Positions 16,594 to 25,446 of a stretch of 64,000 nucleotides of DNA are shown here, piece by piece. Source of the DNA: Marinomonas maritima (GTDB lineage Bacteria; Pseudomonadota; Gammaproteobacteria; Pseudomonadales; Marinomonadaceae); NCBI RefSeq assembly GCF_024435075.2, contig NZ_JAMZEG020000002.1, positions 821,501 to 885,500 of the forward strand, in the 5' to 3' direction. Both the position numbers and the translations under genes were made by a program. Under the pieces are notes generated by a model that did no database searches, was not told where the DNA came from, and saw only the letters and a program-made list of their open reading frames with translations. How positions within the stretch are numbered: position 1 is the stretch's first letter; every line of letters begins with the position of its first letter.

Positions 16594-18366
16594 TTATGAT
16601 TCAACCACTGGTTTTCTAACACGAATGCTTAATTCTTTAAGTTGTTTTTCGCTCACCTCACCTGGTGCTTGAGTTAACAAGCACGTTGCGCTTTGCGTTT
16701 TTGGAAAAGCAATTACGTCACGGATAGAGCTAGAACCTGTCATCAACATAACCAGACGATCAAGGCCGAATGCTAAACCGCCATGTGGTGGCGCACCAAA
16801 CTTCAATGCATCCAACAAGAAACCAAACTTCTCTTGTTGTTCTTCTTTGCTGATATTCAATAATTCAAACACTGTTTCTTGCATTGAAGACTGGTGAATA
16901 CGGATCGAACCGCCACCTAATTCAGTCCCATTCAACACCATGTCATATGCCTGAGAAAGAGCAGTCAAAGGATTGGCCTTCAAATCTTCTGGTGAGCATG
17001 AAGGTGCGGTGAACGGATGGTGAATGGCTGTAATGCCACCGTCAGACGTCTCTTCAAACATGGGGAAATCAACCACCCAAAGAGGTGCCCATTTGCATGT
17101 GTAAAGATTCATATCTTCACCAAGTTTGCAACGTAGTGCACCAAGAGCTTCATTAACCACTTTTTCAGAATCGGAGCCGAAGAAAATCAAATCGCCGTCT
17201 TGAGCATCAAGGCGAGTAAGCAATTCTTCACGAACTGCAACCGGCAGAAATTTCACAATCGGAGATTGCAAACCCTCTTCTAGGTTGGACTTGTCGTTTA
17301 CTTTGATATAAGCCAGGCCTTTCGCACCGTAGATGCCGACAAACTTAGTGTATTCATCAATTTGTTTACGAGTTAATGCATTACCACCAGGTACTTTAAG
17401 CGCTGCTACACGACCCTTAGGGTCTGTTGCTGGGCCAGAAAAAACTTTAAAGTCTACATCGGCCATCAAGTCGGACACAGTCACAATTGTCAATGGAATA
17501 CGCAAATCAGGCTTGTCGCTACCGTAGGTCTCCATTGCTTCAGAATAAGGCATGCGAGGGAAAGCACCCAAATCAACATCCATCAATTCCTTAAACAAAC
17601 CAACAATCATGTCTTCTGTCATGCCCATGATTTGCTCTTCAGACATGAAAGACGTTTCGATATCTACTTGCGTGAATTCAGGTTGACGATCTGCACGCAA
17701 ATCTTCATCACGGAAACATTTAGCAATTTGATAGTAACGGTCAAACCCGGAAACCATCAACAACTGTTTGAACAACTGAGGTGATTGAGGTAAGGCAAAA
17801 AAGCTGCCTTGTTGAGTACGGCTCGGTACCAAATAATCACGAGCGCCTTCTGGTGTTGCACGCGTCAAAATAGGCGTTTCGATATCTAAAAAGCCATTGT
17901 CATCTAGGTAGCGACGTAATACAGACGTTACCTTTGAACGGAAGCGCATTTTAGCTTGCACTTCTGGACGGCGTAAATCGATAAAACGATGCTTTAAACG
18001 AACATCTTCTCCAACTGACTGGTGTTCATCAAGTTGAAAAGGCGGTGTTTGTGCGGCATTCAAAATTTCAAGGTCAGTACCAAGTACTTCAATCTCACCA
18101 GTGCGCATGTTTGCATTGGTTGTGCCTTCAGGGCGAGCGCGAACAAGGCCTTTCATTTTAACGACAAATTCGTTACGAACACTGTCTGCAATGGCAAAGC
18201 TTTCAGCACGATCTGGATCAAATACAACCTGAGTGATACCTTCACGATCTCGAATGTCTAGGAAAATTACGCCACCGTGGTCACGACGACGATGAACCCA
18301 ACCGCATAAGGTAATTTCTTGTGAAATGTTTGAAGCGTTTAACTCGCCGCAATAATGGCTGCGCAT
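16594..18366 (-). CDS. aspS: Aspartyl-tRNA synthetase
   Basis: The 590-residue class II synthetase has an N-terminal anticodon-binding OB fold (ITLCGWVHRRRDHGGVIFLDIRDREG) and motif 2 (FRDEDLRADRQPEFTQVDIE near residue 220). A bacterial insertion (GAD) domain occupies about 290-410, and motif 3 reads HGGLAFGLDRLVMLM near 540. The length is normal for bacterial AspRS. It has its own terminator and about 190 bases of upstream space. Confidence 0.98.
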   Translation of the reverse strand: MRSHYCGELNASNISQEITLCGWVHRRRDHGGVIFLDIRDREGITQVVFDPDRAESFAIADSVRNEFVVKMKGLVRARPEGTTNANMRTGEIEVLGTDLEILNAAQTPPFQLDEHQSVGEDVRLKHRFIDLRRPEVQAKMRFRSKVTSVLRRYLDDNGFLDIETPILTRATPEGARDYLVPSRTQQGSFFALPQSPQLFKQLLMVSGFDRYYQIAKCFRDEDLRADRQPEFTQVDIETSFMSEEQIMGMTEDMIVGLFKELMDVDLGAFPRMPYSEAMETYGSDKPDLRIPLTIVTVSDLMADVDFKVFSGPATDPKGRVAALKVPGGNALTRKQIDEYTKFVGIYGAKGLAYIKVNDKSNLEEGLQSPIVKFLPVAVREELLTRLDAQDGDLIFFGSDSEKVVNEALGALRCKLGEDMNLYTCKWAPLWVVDFPMFEETSDGGITAIHHPFTAPSCSPEDLKANPLTALSQAYDMVLNGTELGGGSIRIHQSSMQETVFELLNISKEEQQEKFGFLLDALKFGAPPHGGLAFGLDRLVMLMTGSSSIRDVIAFPKTQSATCLLTQAPGEVSEKQLKELSIRVRKPVVES

Positions 18367-18559
18367 AATTTCTTTCCTATTACTGTCTCGGTAAGAGAGC
18401 TGTGTGTTCTTGGAGTATTTTCTGCCGGTCAGTATATAAAATATTACTGGAAGTTGAGCACCAGACAGAAGAACCGAATATTTTAAGGCAAAGCATTATA
18501 TGCGAACAAAGACGGACTCTCTAGGGTCTAAGTCAAATTTGTCCGCTACAAGCTAGGGT

Positions 18560-19087
18560 TTATTGTATAGAGGTTATTTCATAAACCACTTGATGACCGT
18601 TTTTAGTTAGACACACTTCGTCGTCCAGCATCTTCCCTATCAACGCCTTTCCCACTGGACTGGAGGCGGTCACTGAAAAAATGGATTTTTCACTCACCTC
18701 AACGCTAAGCCCTCCAGCACAAGGCGAAATAAAAAAGTATTTCTTTTCAGAAAGTGTCGAGTTCAATGGCTCCAGCTCAACAAGCGTCCACAAAGTGACA
18801 GGACTATCAATGCAGTGTAAGTGATGAGTTTTCTTACTAAATAAAAGCCAATCTTGCTCGCATTCAATGACGCGTTGAGATTGCCCGTGAGCCAAATAAG
18901 AGGCTTCCAAGCCAAATGTATCATATTTATTCTCAGCAACACTTTCATCCCCAGTCGCCGCTTGATGAGCTTGTTTTGCAGCAAGCTCTGCTGTCTTAAA
19001 TCGATTTAAAAGCGCTTCGGTTATTGCATCATGAATTTCTTTTTTATTCATACTGTGCCGATCTGATTGGATTAAAACGGCAGCCAT
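18560..19087 (-). CDS. GreA/GreB-family transcript cleavage factor-like protein
   Basis: The 175-residue product resembles small GreA/GreB relatives common in pseudomonad-like bacteria. An N-terminal helical region has ENKYDTFGLEASYLAHGQSQR (about residues 52-72) and a C-terminal GreA_GreB-type FKBP-like domain contains SPCAGGLSV and SPVGKALIGKMLDDEV. It probably binds RNA polymerase; cleavage activity is unproven. Two starts are possible: ATG 19087 has an AGGT ribosome site, while ATG 19051 (MNKKEIHDA) fits the family length better. Confidence 0.7.
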   Translation of the reverse strand: MAAVLIQSDRHSMNKKEIHDAITEALLNRFKTAELAAKQAHQAATGDESVAENKYDTFGLEASYLAHGQSQRVIECEQDWLLFSKKTHHLHCIDSPVTLWTLVELEPLNSTLSEKKYFFISPCAGGLSVEVSEKSIFSVTASSPVGKALIGKMLDDEVCLTKNGHQVVYEITSIQ

Positions 19088-19170
19088 TTTAACTACCTGC
19101 GCGCTAATATAAAGAGAAGTGAGTCAAAATAAGCAAAAAAATAGGTTTTGAAGTTACATTTTTTTTGCAG

Positions 19171-19213
19171 TTGACAATATCAACAGAGATTATTAAAGTG
19201 ATACTCATTCTCA
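19171..19213 (+). promoter_or_regulatory. Promoter with Fur-box-like site
   Basis: TTGACA at 19171-19176 and TAAAGT at 19195-19200 are 18 bases apart and form a plausible promoter for the MarR-SIP unit. Directly over the expected start lies TGATACTCATTCTCA (19199-19213), which matches 13 of 15 positions of the Fur half-site consensus TGATAATNATTATCA. Control of a siderophore-interacting protein by iron makes sense. Confidence 0.6.
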
Positions 19214-19227
19214 ATTGAGGGGTACTT

Positions 19228-19650
19228 ATGAGTGACAACATTAGCGAAGTACTCCATAAGCTTATTTTGACATACAGAAGCTCAATCAAACAGGCTGCAA
19301 GTCAGTCTGGAATTGATTTGCCAATTACGCATATTCGGTCACTGAAGTGTATTAAGAAAATACCTGATTGTAGAGCGACAGACATATCGCATCGTTTACG
19401 TTTGGACAAATCTCAAGTTGCTAGAATTATCAAAGAATTGCTTAGTGAAGGCTGTATAGAAAAAAAACCACACCCACGTAATCACCGTAGCCAGACGCTT
19501 CTACTTACACGACCGGGCGAGGAAATAATGAATGCCATTCATAAAATCGACCAAAAGATGAAAAGCAAAATGTTATTAGGCCTTACTGATGAGCAAGTGC
19601 AAGGCTTTACCGTTATTGCCGACATTATGATCAATAATCTAAGTGATTAA
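19228..19650 (+). CDS. MarR-family transcriptional regulator
   Basis: The 140-residue protein has the MarR winged-helix layout. An N-terminal dimer helix is followed by a helix-turn-helix around residues 50-75 (CRATDISHRLRLDKSQVARIIKELLSEG) and a wing (IEKKPHPRNHRSQTLLLTRPGE, residues 75-97). A C-terminal helix completes the dimer. It lies 28 bases before the siderophore-interacting protein gene, which it may regulate, and behind a Fur-like site. The ligand is unknown. Confidence 0.85.
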   Translation: MSDNISEVLHKLILTYRSSIKQAASQSGIDLPITHIRSLKCIKKIPDCRATDISHRLRLDKSQVARIIKELLSEGCIEKKPHPRNHRSQTLLLTRPGEEIMNAIHKIDQKMKSKMLLGLTDEQVQGFTVIADIMINNLSD

Positions 19651-19678
19651 TTTTTTTAAAAAGAATTAAGGACAAACA

Positions 19679-20413
19679 ATGAGCAGACCACAACCTAAAG
19701 AATTTATTGTTATCAGAAAAGAGCTTGTAACACCGCATATGCTTCGCCTAACGCTGGGTGGAGAAAATGTAAAGGCATTGCCAGAAGATCAAGAAAGTAG
19801 TTATGTAAAATTGATTTTTCCTAATGGCGATGAAAGACCATTAATGCGAACGTACACAATTCGCCACCACCGAGCCGATGAAATCGACATTGACTTCATG
19901 CTTCATGAAGATGGCGGCCCTGCTTCAACATGGGCGAAAGCCACACAGGCTGGTGACACCATTGTAATTGGTGGCCCAGGCCCTAAAAAACTAATTAATC
20001 TATCAGCCGATTGGCAACTTTTAGTTGGCGACATGACCGCATTGCCTGCCATCAGCGTTAATTTAGGTGAGCTACCAGATACCGCTAAAGGCTACGCCGT
20101 GATAGAAGTGGTTTCTGAAGAAGATATACAAGAATTAAAGCACCCTGAAAATATAGAAATAAAATGGGTCATAAACCCTCGTCCAGGAGTAGATTCGAAT
20201 ACTCTGCTAAGCGCAGTAAAGTCTCTTAACTGGCTTAATGGGAGCACTTCTGTTTGGACTGCCTGTGAGTTTAATAGCATGAAAGCGTTACGTGATTTCT
20301 TTAAAAAAGAAAAAAACATCAGCAAAGAAAATCTCTATATTTCCAGTTACTGGAAGCTTGGCATTAACGAAGATGAGCATAAAATTGAAAAGCGTAACGA
20401 TGCTGAAGAATAA
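19679..20413 (+). CDS. Siderophore-interacting protein (FAD-dependent ferric-siderophore reductase)
   Basis: The 244-residue cytoplasmic protein matches the SIP/ViuB/YqjH family, which reduces ferric siderophores to release iron. The FAD-binding strand is MRTYTIRHH near residue 57, with EIDIDFMLHEDGGPASTWA after it. The NAD(P)-binding region shows WQLLVGDMTALPAIS near 120, and the C-terminus has VWTACEFNSMKALRDF. The ribosome site is AAGGAC. No siderophore synthesis or transport gene is nearby. Confidence 0.87.
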   Translation: MSRPQPKEFIVIRKELVTPHMLRLTLGGENVKALPEDQESSYVKLIFPNGDERPLMRTYTIRHHRADEIDIDFMLHEDGGPASTWAKATQAGDTIVIGGPGPKKLINLSADWQLLVGDMTALPAISVNLGELPDTAKGYAVIEVVSEEDIQELKHPENIEIKWVINPRPGVDSNTLLSAVKSLNWLNGSTSVWTACEFNSMKALRDFFKKEKNISKENLYISSYWKLGINEDEHKIEKRNDAEE

Positions 20414-20440
20414 GCAGTAAACCGATAGAATTTAAAGCAA

Positions 20441-20470
20441 AAAAAACCAGCCTCACGAGCTGGTTTTTTT
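20441..20470 (+). terminator. Bidirectional terminator between SIP and cysN
   Basis: Arms AAAAAACCAGC (20441-20451) and GCTGGTTTTTT (from 20459) form an 11-bp stem with a seven-base loop, with A and T runs outside. The two flanking genes converge, so it can serve both. Confidence 0.85.
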
Positions 20471-20494
20471 ATGCTATAGAACATTGAACCTATA

Positions 20495-22108
20495 TTATAA
20501 GCGAACGCTTTCGATAATCAGATCAACCACATCATCAAGCACTGTTTCAACAATTTCAGAGTCAGCAATAGACGCATCGGACACTAAAATTGTAACGCCT
20601 GTTTGACGAAGTAATTTGGCTTCTTGATCTGTTGCATCCGCTTTCACCAACACCACAATACCTTGACGCAATAACATTCTTTCTAGTGCATCGGCTTTCA
20701 CCAAAACATCAGAAGATAATGCGATGACGGCTGGCTTTTGGCCAAGACGCGCAGCACGGTCTTCTGCACTGACTATTGAGTCACTGTCTAGCTCAGCAAC
20801 TGCTTCTTCTACCATGCCCGCACCAACGGTGACATTGGTCAATCGATCGATAATGACTAGTGCACCAGTTAAACGACTGTTTTGATATTCATCAAACGCA
20901 ACAGGTGCATCAAATTGAATAACACAATCACCAATACCGTTTAATTCAAGGGAATCGATATCACTCTGTTCAAGGGTATTTACACCAATGCGATAATTGA
21001 AATAATGTACTTTACCTGGAACTGTTTGAGTACCAAGCTTGAAATCATACAACTTGCCCGGAACCAATGGTTGGTCTGCCATCCAAACAACGGAAGCTCG
21101 AAGTGTTGAGGCAATCAGCGGCTCTTGATCAGGGTGTGAAAGCATATCACCACGGCTGATATCGATTTCATCTTCTAGTGTAATAGTAACCGCTTGACCG
21201 GCTTTAGCAGATTCAAGATTGCCATCATAAGTCACTATTTTAGCAACTTTTGATTTCTTACCAGAAGGCAAGGCGATGATTTCATCACCTGGCTTAACAA
21301 TACCAGCAGCAATCGTTCCAGAGAAACCACGGAAATCTAGGTTCGGACGGTTAACGTACTGAATAGGAAGCCGGAATGAATCTCTTTTTACATCACGATT
21401 AATCTGAACAGTTTCCAGGATCGCCATCAAAGGTAAGCCTGTGTACCAAGGCATACTTTCAGAAACGTTAACGACGTTATCCCCGTGTAAAGCAGACAAA
21501 GGAACAAACTGGATGTCTTGTGGTTTACGATCACCAAGCTGATCTGCAAAAGCAAGATAATCGGTTTGAATCTCACTGTATTTTTGCTCAGAAAAATCAA
21601 CCAAATCCATTTTATTTATTGCCACCACCACATGCTTGATGCCAAGTAACGCCGCTATATAAGAATGACGACGCGTTTGTGTCTGCACGCCGTAGCGGGC
21701 ATCAATCAAAATAATCGCAAGGTCACAGGTAGAGGCGCCGGTTGCCATGTTACGTGTGTATTGTTCATGTCCTGGGGTATCGGCAATGATGAACTTACGT
21801 TTTTCAGTGGAGAAATAACGGTAAGCCACATCAATAGTAATGCCCTGCTCTCGCTCAGCTTGAAGGCCATCTACAAGCAGAGCCAAATCAATTTCTTCGC
21901 CTTGTGTGCCAGATTTTTTACTGTCACGCTTGACTGCATCTAAATGATCTTCATAGATCAACTTTGAGTCATGTAACAAACGACCAATTAGTGTGCTTTT
22001 ACCATCGTCTACGTTGCCACAAGTAAGGAGACGTAGTAGATCTTTTTCTTCATGTTGCTTCAGATAGCCGAGGATGTCTTGGCTGATCAATTCTGATTGA
22101 TGAGACAT
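20495..22108 (-). CDS. cysN: Sulfate adenylyltransferase GTPase subunit CysN with a degenerate CysC-like tail
   Basis: The 537-residue protein is the GTPase subunit that helps CysD make adenosine phosphosulfate. Visible motifs are G1 GNVDDGKSTLIGRLLHDSK (about residue 31), G3 ADTPGHEQY and G4 NKMD, followed by EF-Tu-like beta barrels to about residue 435. Simple CysN proteins end near 475. Here the last 100 residues read AEDRAARLGQKPAV and then KADALERMLLRQGIVVLV. This resembles the start of the fused APS kinase of CysNC proteins, but with the GLSGAGKS P-loop replaced by SSDVLVKA and the rest of the kinase missing. A separate cysC would be needed. Confidence 0.93.
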   Translation of the reverse strand: MSHQSELISQDILGYLKQHEEKDLLRLLTCGNVDDGKSTLIGRLLHDSKLIYEDHLDAVKRDSKKSGTQGEEIDLALLVDGLQAEREQGITIDVAYRYFSTEKRKFIIADTPGHEQYTRNMATGASTCDLAIILIDARYGVQTQTRRHSYIAALLGIKHVVVAINKMDLVDFSEQKYSEIQTDYLAFADQLGDRKPQDIQFVPLSALHGDNVVNVSESMPWYTGLPLMAILETVQINRDVKRDSFRLPIQYVNRPNLDFRGFSGTIAAGIVKPGDEIIALPSGKKSKVAKIVTYDGNLESAKAGQAVTITLEDEIDISRGDMLSHPDQEPLIASTLRASVVWMADQPLVPGKLYDFKLGTQTVPGKVHYFNYRIGVNTLEQSDIDSLELNGIGDCVIQFDAPVAFDEYQNSRLTGALVIIDRLTNVTVGAGMVEEAVAELDSDSIVSAEDRAARLGQKPAVIALSSDVLVKADALERMLLRQGIVVLVKADATDQEAKLLRQTGVTILVSDASIADSEIVETVLDDVVDLIIESVRL

Positions 22109-22122
22109 TATTTACTCCAAAC

Positions 22123-23028
22123 TTAGAAATAGCCCTGTTTCTTTTTCTCTTCCATTGATCCTGAAGAATCATGGTCAATCATTCGCCCTTGGCGCTCCGA
22201 GCTTGTTGTGAGCAGCATTTCTTGAATAATTTCAGGCAAAGACGCAGCGTCAGACTCGACTGCTCCCGTTAGCGGGTAACAACCAAGAGTACGGAAGCGA
22301 ACCGACTTCATTTCAGGGACTTCGCCGTTTAGTGGCATGCGCTCATCATCAACCATGATTAACGTGCCATCACGCTCAACAACAGGACGCTTTGCAGAGA
22401 AGTAAAGAGGAACGATTGGGATGCTTTCTAAGTAAATATATTGCCAAATATCTAATTCAGTCCAGTTTGATAATGGGAAAACACGAATGCTTTCTCCCTT
22501 ATTCACTTTACCATTATAGATATTCCATAGCTCAGGACGCTGATTTTTAGGATCCCAGCGGTGTTGCTTATCACGGAAAGAGTATACACGCTCTTTGGCA
22601 CGAGATTTTTCTTCGTCACGACGAGCACCACCAAATGCAGCATCAAAACCATACTTATCTAATGCCTGCTTTAAACCCTGGGTTTTCATTACATCAGTAT
22701 GTTTTGAACTGCCATGAGTAAATGGACCAATGCCTTGATCAATCCCTTCTTGGTTTTGATGGACAATAAGCTCTAAACCCAGCTTGGCAACTAACTCGTC
22801 ACGAAAGCTAATCATCTCTTTAAACTTCCAGCCAGTATCCACATGCATAAGCGGAAAAGGCGGTTTTCCAGGAAAAAAGGCTTTCATAGCAAGATGCAGC
22901 ATAACCGCTGAGTCTTTACCAATTGAATAAAGCATTACTGGATTGTCAAATTCGGCAGCGACTTCACGAATGATGTGAATACTTTCCGCTTCTAACTGTT
23001 TTAAGTGAGTTAATCTTGCCTCTGTCAT
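22123..23028 (-). CDS. cysD: Sulfate adenylyltransferase subunit CysD
   Basis: The 301-residue catalytic subunit carries the PP-loop of the ATP sulfurylase/PAPS reductase family in PVMLYSIGKDSAVMLHLA near residue 30, and the family segments FGGARRDEEKSRAKER and WNIYNGKV. It makes APS from sulfate and ATP with CysN, whose gene starts 14 bases downstream. Together they start assimilatory sulfate reduction. Confidence 0.97.
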   Translation of the reverse strand: MTEARLTHLKQLEAESIHIIREVAAEFDNPVMLYSIGKDSAVMLHLAMKAFFPGKPPFPLMHVDTGWKFKEMISFRDELVAKLGLELIVHQNQEGIDQGIGPFTHGSSKHTDVMKTQGLKQALDKYGFDAAFGGARRDEEKSRAKERVYSFRDKQHRWDPKNQRPELWNIYNGKVNKGESIRVFPLSNWTELDIWQYIYLESIPIVPLYFSAKRPVVERDGTLIMVDDERMPLNGEVPEMKSVRFRTLGCYPLTGAVESDAASLPEIIQEMLLTTSSERQGRMIDHDSSGSMEEKKKQGYF

Positions 23029-23068
23029 AATTTCCCATCTCTGTTGTAAGGCTTCAGCATTTTCATAA

Positions 23069-23074
23069 ACTATA
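23069..23074 (-). promoter_or_regulatory. Candidate -10 element of the cysDN promoter
   Basis: On the minus strand TATAGT is found about 40 bases before the cysD start. No good -35 hexamer stands 17 bases upstream, which would fit an activator-dependent promoter (CysB in relatives), but that is inference. Confidence 0.3.
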
Positions 23075-23203
23075 GCATGCCTTTAAGTTATAAAAACCAC
23101 ACTCTTTAGACTTTAGTTGCATATGTATATTTAAAAAAGCGACATAACGAGTGTCTGTATAGAAAAGCAAAAGACAGGATAAGCGCTATTCTTTATTAGA
23201 TAT

Positions 23204-23233
23204 AAAAAAGACCGAATCAATCGGCCTTTTTTT
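23204..23233 (-). terminator. Terminator after the coiled-coil membrane protein gene
   Basis: On the minus strand, AAAAAAAGGCCGA and TCGGTCTTTTTT form a stem with one G-T pair and a five-base loop, starting 14 bases after the stop codon at 23247. Confidence 0.75.
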
Positions 23234-23246
23234 AGTTACAACATCG

Positions 23247-24167
23247 TTATTGCGAGTTAAATTGTTGCTCTAACATTAGTTGATTTATTTGCTTACGTAG
23301 GCGAATTATTTCACCGTTTACTTGCATTCTAAATTCATCACTAGAATTAATAGCGTCTTGATGTTTTGCTAATGTTTGTTGGATAGTAGATACATCAGAA
23401 GAATTTGTGTCTACCGTTTGCTTTTCAAGTGCCTTTATCTTTTCCTGAAGTGCCGATAAGTCCTGTGAAATCTGCTCTAGGCTCAAGGTCTGTGCTTCAT
23501 TTTGGCCTTTTTGAACGGCTAACAACTTCTCAGACGATTGCAGTTGCTTTGTATGGCTTTCTTGCTTAGTACTAATCGCCTTTACCGTTTCATCGATCAA
23601 TGCAACCGCAGGAACAAGCTTATTATAGCCCGCTTCAATCTCATTAAAGGTTTCAGCTTGAATGGCTATGCGTTTAGATTGAGTGGACATGGTATTGCGC
23701 ATTGAAGAAAGCTTTTTTTCCAACTCATCTATAGAGGTATTGTTGCTAGCAATGGATTTTTTGTTTGTATCGTAGGCAACGCCCCAAAGTTTGCGGATCT
23801 CGCTTTCGTGATTTTTAAGCGTTTCTTCTAAAGTCACACCTTGTTCATTGGCAGACACATCAGCAGCAAGCAATTGATGGTCTAAATTTTGAATCTCACT
23901 TTTTGCTCCGTAAAGTTCGTTACGAAGCTGCATGTTTTGTTGCCATAGCCAATAGCCAGCTCCAGCGGATGCCGACAGTATTAATAAAAGCAAAACATAG
24001 ATACCAGCTAAGTTTGTTCTTTTATGGACAACGCTCGGTGCATGAGCAGGTCTTGCTGGTGAAGGGTTTGGTCGACCTTTTGGTATTGCTGCATTAGGCC
24101 TTCTATCGCTGACTTCATCTTGATCCAGAGTCAGGCTTGGGATCTCAACATCATCGTCTCTTCGCAT
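23247..24167 (-). CDS. Single-pass membrane protein with coiled coil, unknown function
   Basis: The 306-residue protein has a Pro/Arg-rich cytoplasmic N-terminus to about residue 50 and one membrane helix (NLAGIYVLLLLILSASAGAG, about 52-71). A long helical periplasmic part with heptad repeats follows, for example LEKKLSSMRNTMSTQSKR and LSALQEKIKALEKQ. Similar proteins of unknown role occur in pseudomonad-like genomes, with the segment SEIRKLWGVA near residue 123 conserved as I recall. It is divergent from sodB and ends in its own terminator. Confidence 0.7.
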   Translation of the reverse strand: MRRDDDVEIPSLTLDQDEVSDRRPNAAIPKGRPNPSPARPAHAPSVVHKRTNLAGIYVLLLLILSASAGAGYWLWQQNMQLRNELYGAKSEIQNLDHQLLAADVSANEQGVTLEETLKNHESEIRKLWGVAYDTNKKSIASNNTSIDELEKKLSSMRNTMSTQSKRIAIQAETFNEIEAGYNKLVPAVALIDETVKAISTKQESHTKQLQSSEKLLAVQKGQNEAQTLSLEQISQDLSALQEKIKALEKQTVDTNSSDVSTIQQTLAKHQDAINSSDEFRMQVNGEIIRLRKQINQLMLEQQFNSQ

Positions 24168-24324
24168 GGAAATCTTATATAGTCGCTATTAACAAAAGTT
24201 ATGGAAAATCGTTCTAGAACAATCCTAAAGAATATTATCTTACGTTGTTCAGTGCTACTATATAACCACCATTAACTGCTTGATAACAAGCATTTTTCGT
24301 TAATTAAAAGCAAGGAGAATTGAA

Positions 24325-24909
24325 ATGTCTTTTGAATTACCCGCTCTTCCTTATGCTAAAGACGCACTAGAGCCTCACATGTCTGTTGAAACGCTTGAAT
24401 ATCATCATGGCAAGCACCACAACACGTACATTGTTAAATTAAATGGCTTGGTTCCTGGATCTGAATACGAAAATAAAACGCTTGAAGAGATCATTACATC
24501 TGCTCCTGCTGGCCCTGTTTTCAATAACGCAGCTCAAATCTGGAACCATACGTTCTTTTGGAATAGCTTAAGCCCTAATGGCGGCGGCGAACCAACTGGC
24601 GCGCTAGCAGACGCCATTAATGCAAAATGGGGCTCTTTCGCAGAATTCCAAACCGCATTTAATGATAAAGCGGTTAACAACTTCGGCTCTAGCTGGACTT
24701 GGTTAGTTAAGAACCCAGACGGTTCAGTAGAGATCGTAAACACAAGTAATGCTGGGACGCCAATGACAAATGGCCAAACTGCCGTTATTACAGTGGATCT
24801 TTGGGAACACGCTTACTACATTGATTACCGCAATGTTCGTCCTGATTACCTTAAAGGTTTCTGGGCGCTAGCTAACTGGGAGTTCGCGGCAGCAAACTTC
24901 GCAGGCTAA
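24325..24909 (+). CDS. sodB: Superoxide dismutase, iron type
   Basis: The 194-residue cytoplasmic enzyme removes superoxide. Metal ligands are His27 (EYHHGKHH), the His of QIWNHTFFW near 74, and the Asp and His of DLWEHAYYIDY near 157-161. The residue pattern FNNAAQIWNH, with Gln in that position, and the length point to iron rather than manganese. A strong AAGGAG ribosome site lies eight bases before the ATG. Confidence 0.97.
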   Translation: MSFELPALPYAKDALEPHMSVETLEYHHGKHHNTYIVKLNGLVPGSEYENKTLEEIITSAPAGPVFNNAAQIWNHTFFWNSLSPNGGGEPTGALADAINAKWGSFAEFQTAFNDKAVNNFGSSWTWLVKNPDGSVEIVNTSNAGTPMTNGQTAVITVDLWEHAYYIDYRNVRPDYLKGFWALANWEFAAANFAG

Positions 24910-24952
24910 GTCTATTTTCTATAAAATTAGACAATAGAGTCAGACCAGTCAT

Positions 24953-24980
24953 AAAAAACGCGGCTTTTGCCGCGTTTTTT
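24953..24980 (+). terminator. Strong bidirectional terminator after sodB
   Basis: Perfect 12-bp arms AAAAAACGCGGC (24953-24964) and GCCGCGTTTTTT (24969-24980) with a TTTT loop. It lies between the convergent sodB and TerB-like genes. Confidence 0.93.
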
Positions 24981-25002
24981 ATTTAAAAATAACTTTAATT
25001 CA

Positions 25003-25446
25003 CTATTGAGTGTTTAGATCATTCTGCACAAAGAGTTTTGCTTGGATAAATTCGGAATGTGGCATAAGCAACAATTCACTGATTCTTCTTATACGATGAT
25101 CTTCATGCGCATCAATACTACCGTCTGCCAATGCTACACGCCATAGACCCTTTAACAGCAATGTTTTCTGCTCTAAGGTGGCAACATCATTAATGACTTT
25201 AGTAAATTGATATAGATCATTCGCTTGGTCCACACCGAATCGTGCCTCGGCGTAAAGAGCGTCTATATCGTCGCCTAAATCGCTGATCTCTCGAAGGAAT
25301 AACTTAACTTCTCCCTCTTCTTTTTCATCTACTTCATGGTCTGCCAGCATAACTTCCATAAGCAGAGCCGCAACCGCTTTTTGGTAGGATATTTCTTCAC
25401 CCTGCTCTACTGGGATAGTGAATAGGCTTTTTAAAGCGTTAAGCAT
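25003..25446 (-). CDS. TerB-like (tellurite resistance B family) protein
   Basis: The 147-residue all-helical protein fits the TerB/DjlA N-terminal fold. It has two metal-binding-like acidic turns, MLADHEVDEKEEGEV (about residues 33-47) and ALADGSIDAHEDHRI near 110, each followed by a helix with leucines. TerB-like domains bind calcium and sit at the membrane in stress systems, but lone copies like this have no proven role. Its start lies within the end of the upstream hypothetical gene (16-base overlap). Confidence 0.78.
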   Translation of the reverse strand: MLNALKSLFTIPVEQGEEISYQKAVAALLMEVMLADHEVDEKEEGEVKLFLREISDLGDDIDALYAEARFGVDQANDLYQFTKVINDVATLEQKTLLLKGLWRVALADGSIDAHEDHRIRRISELLLMPHSEFIQAKLFVQNDLNTQ

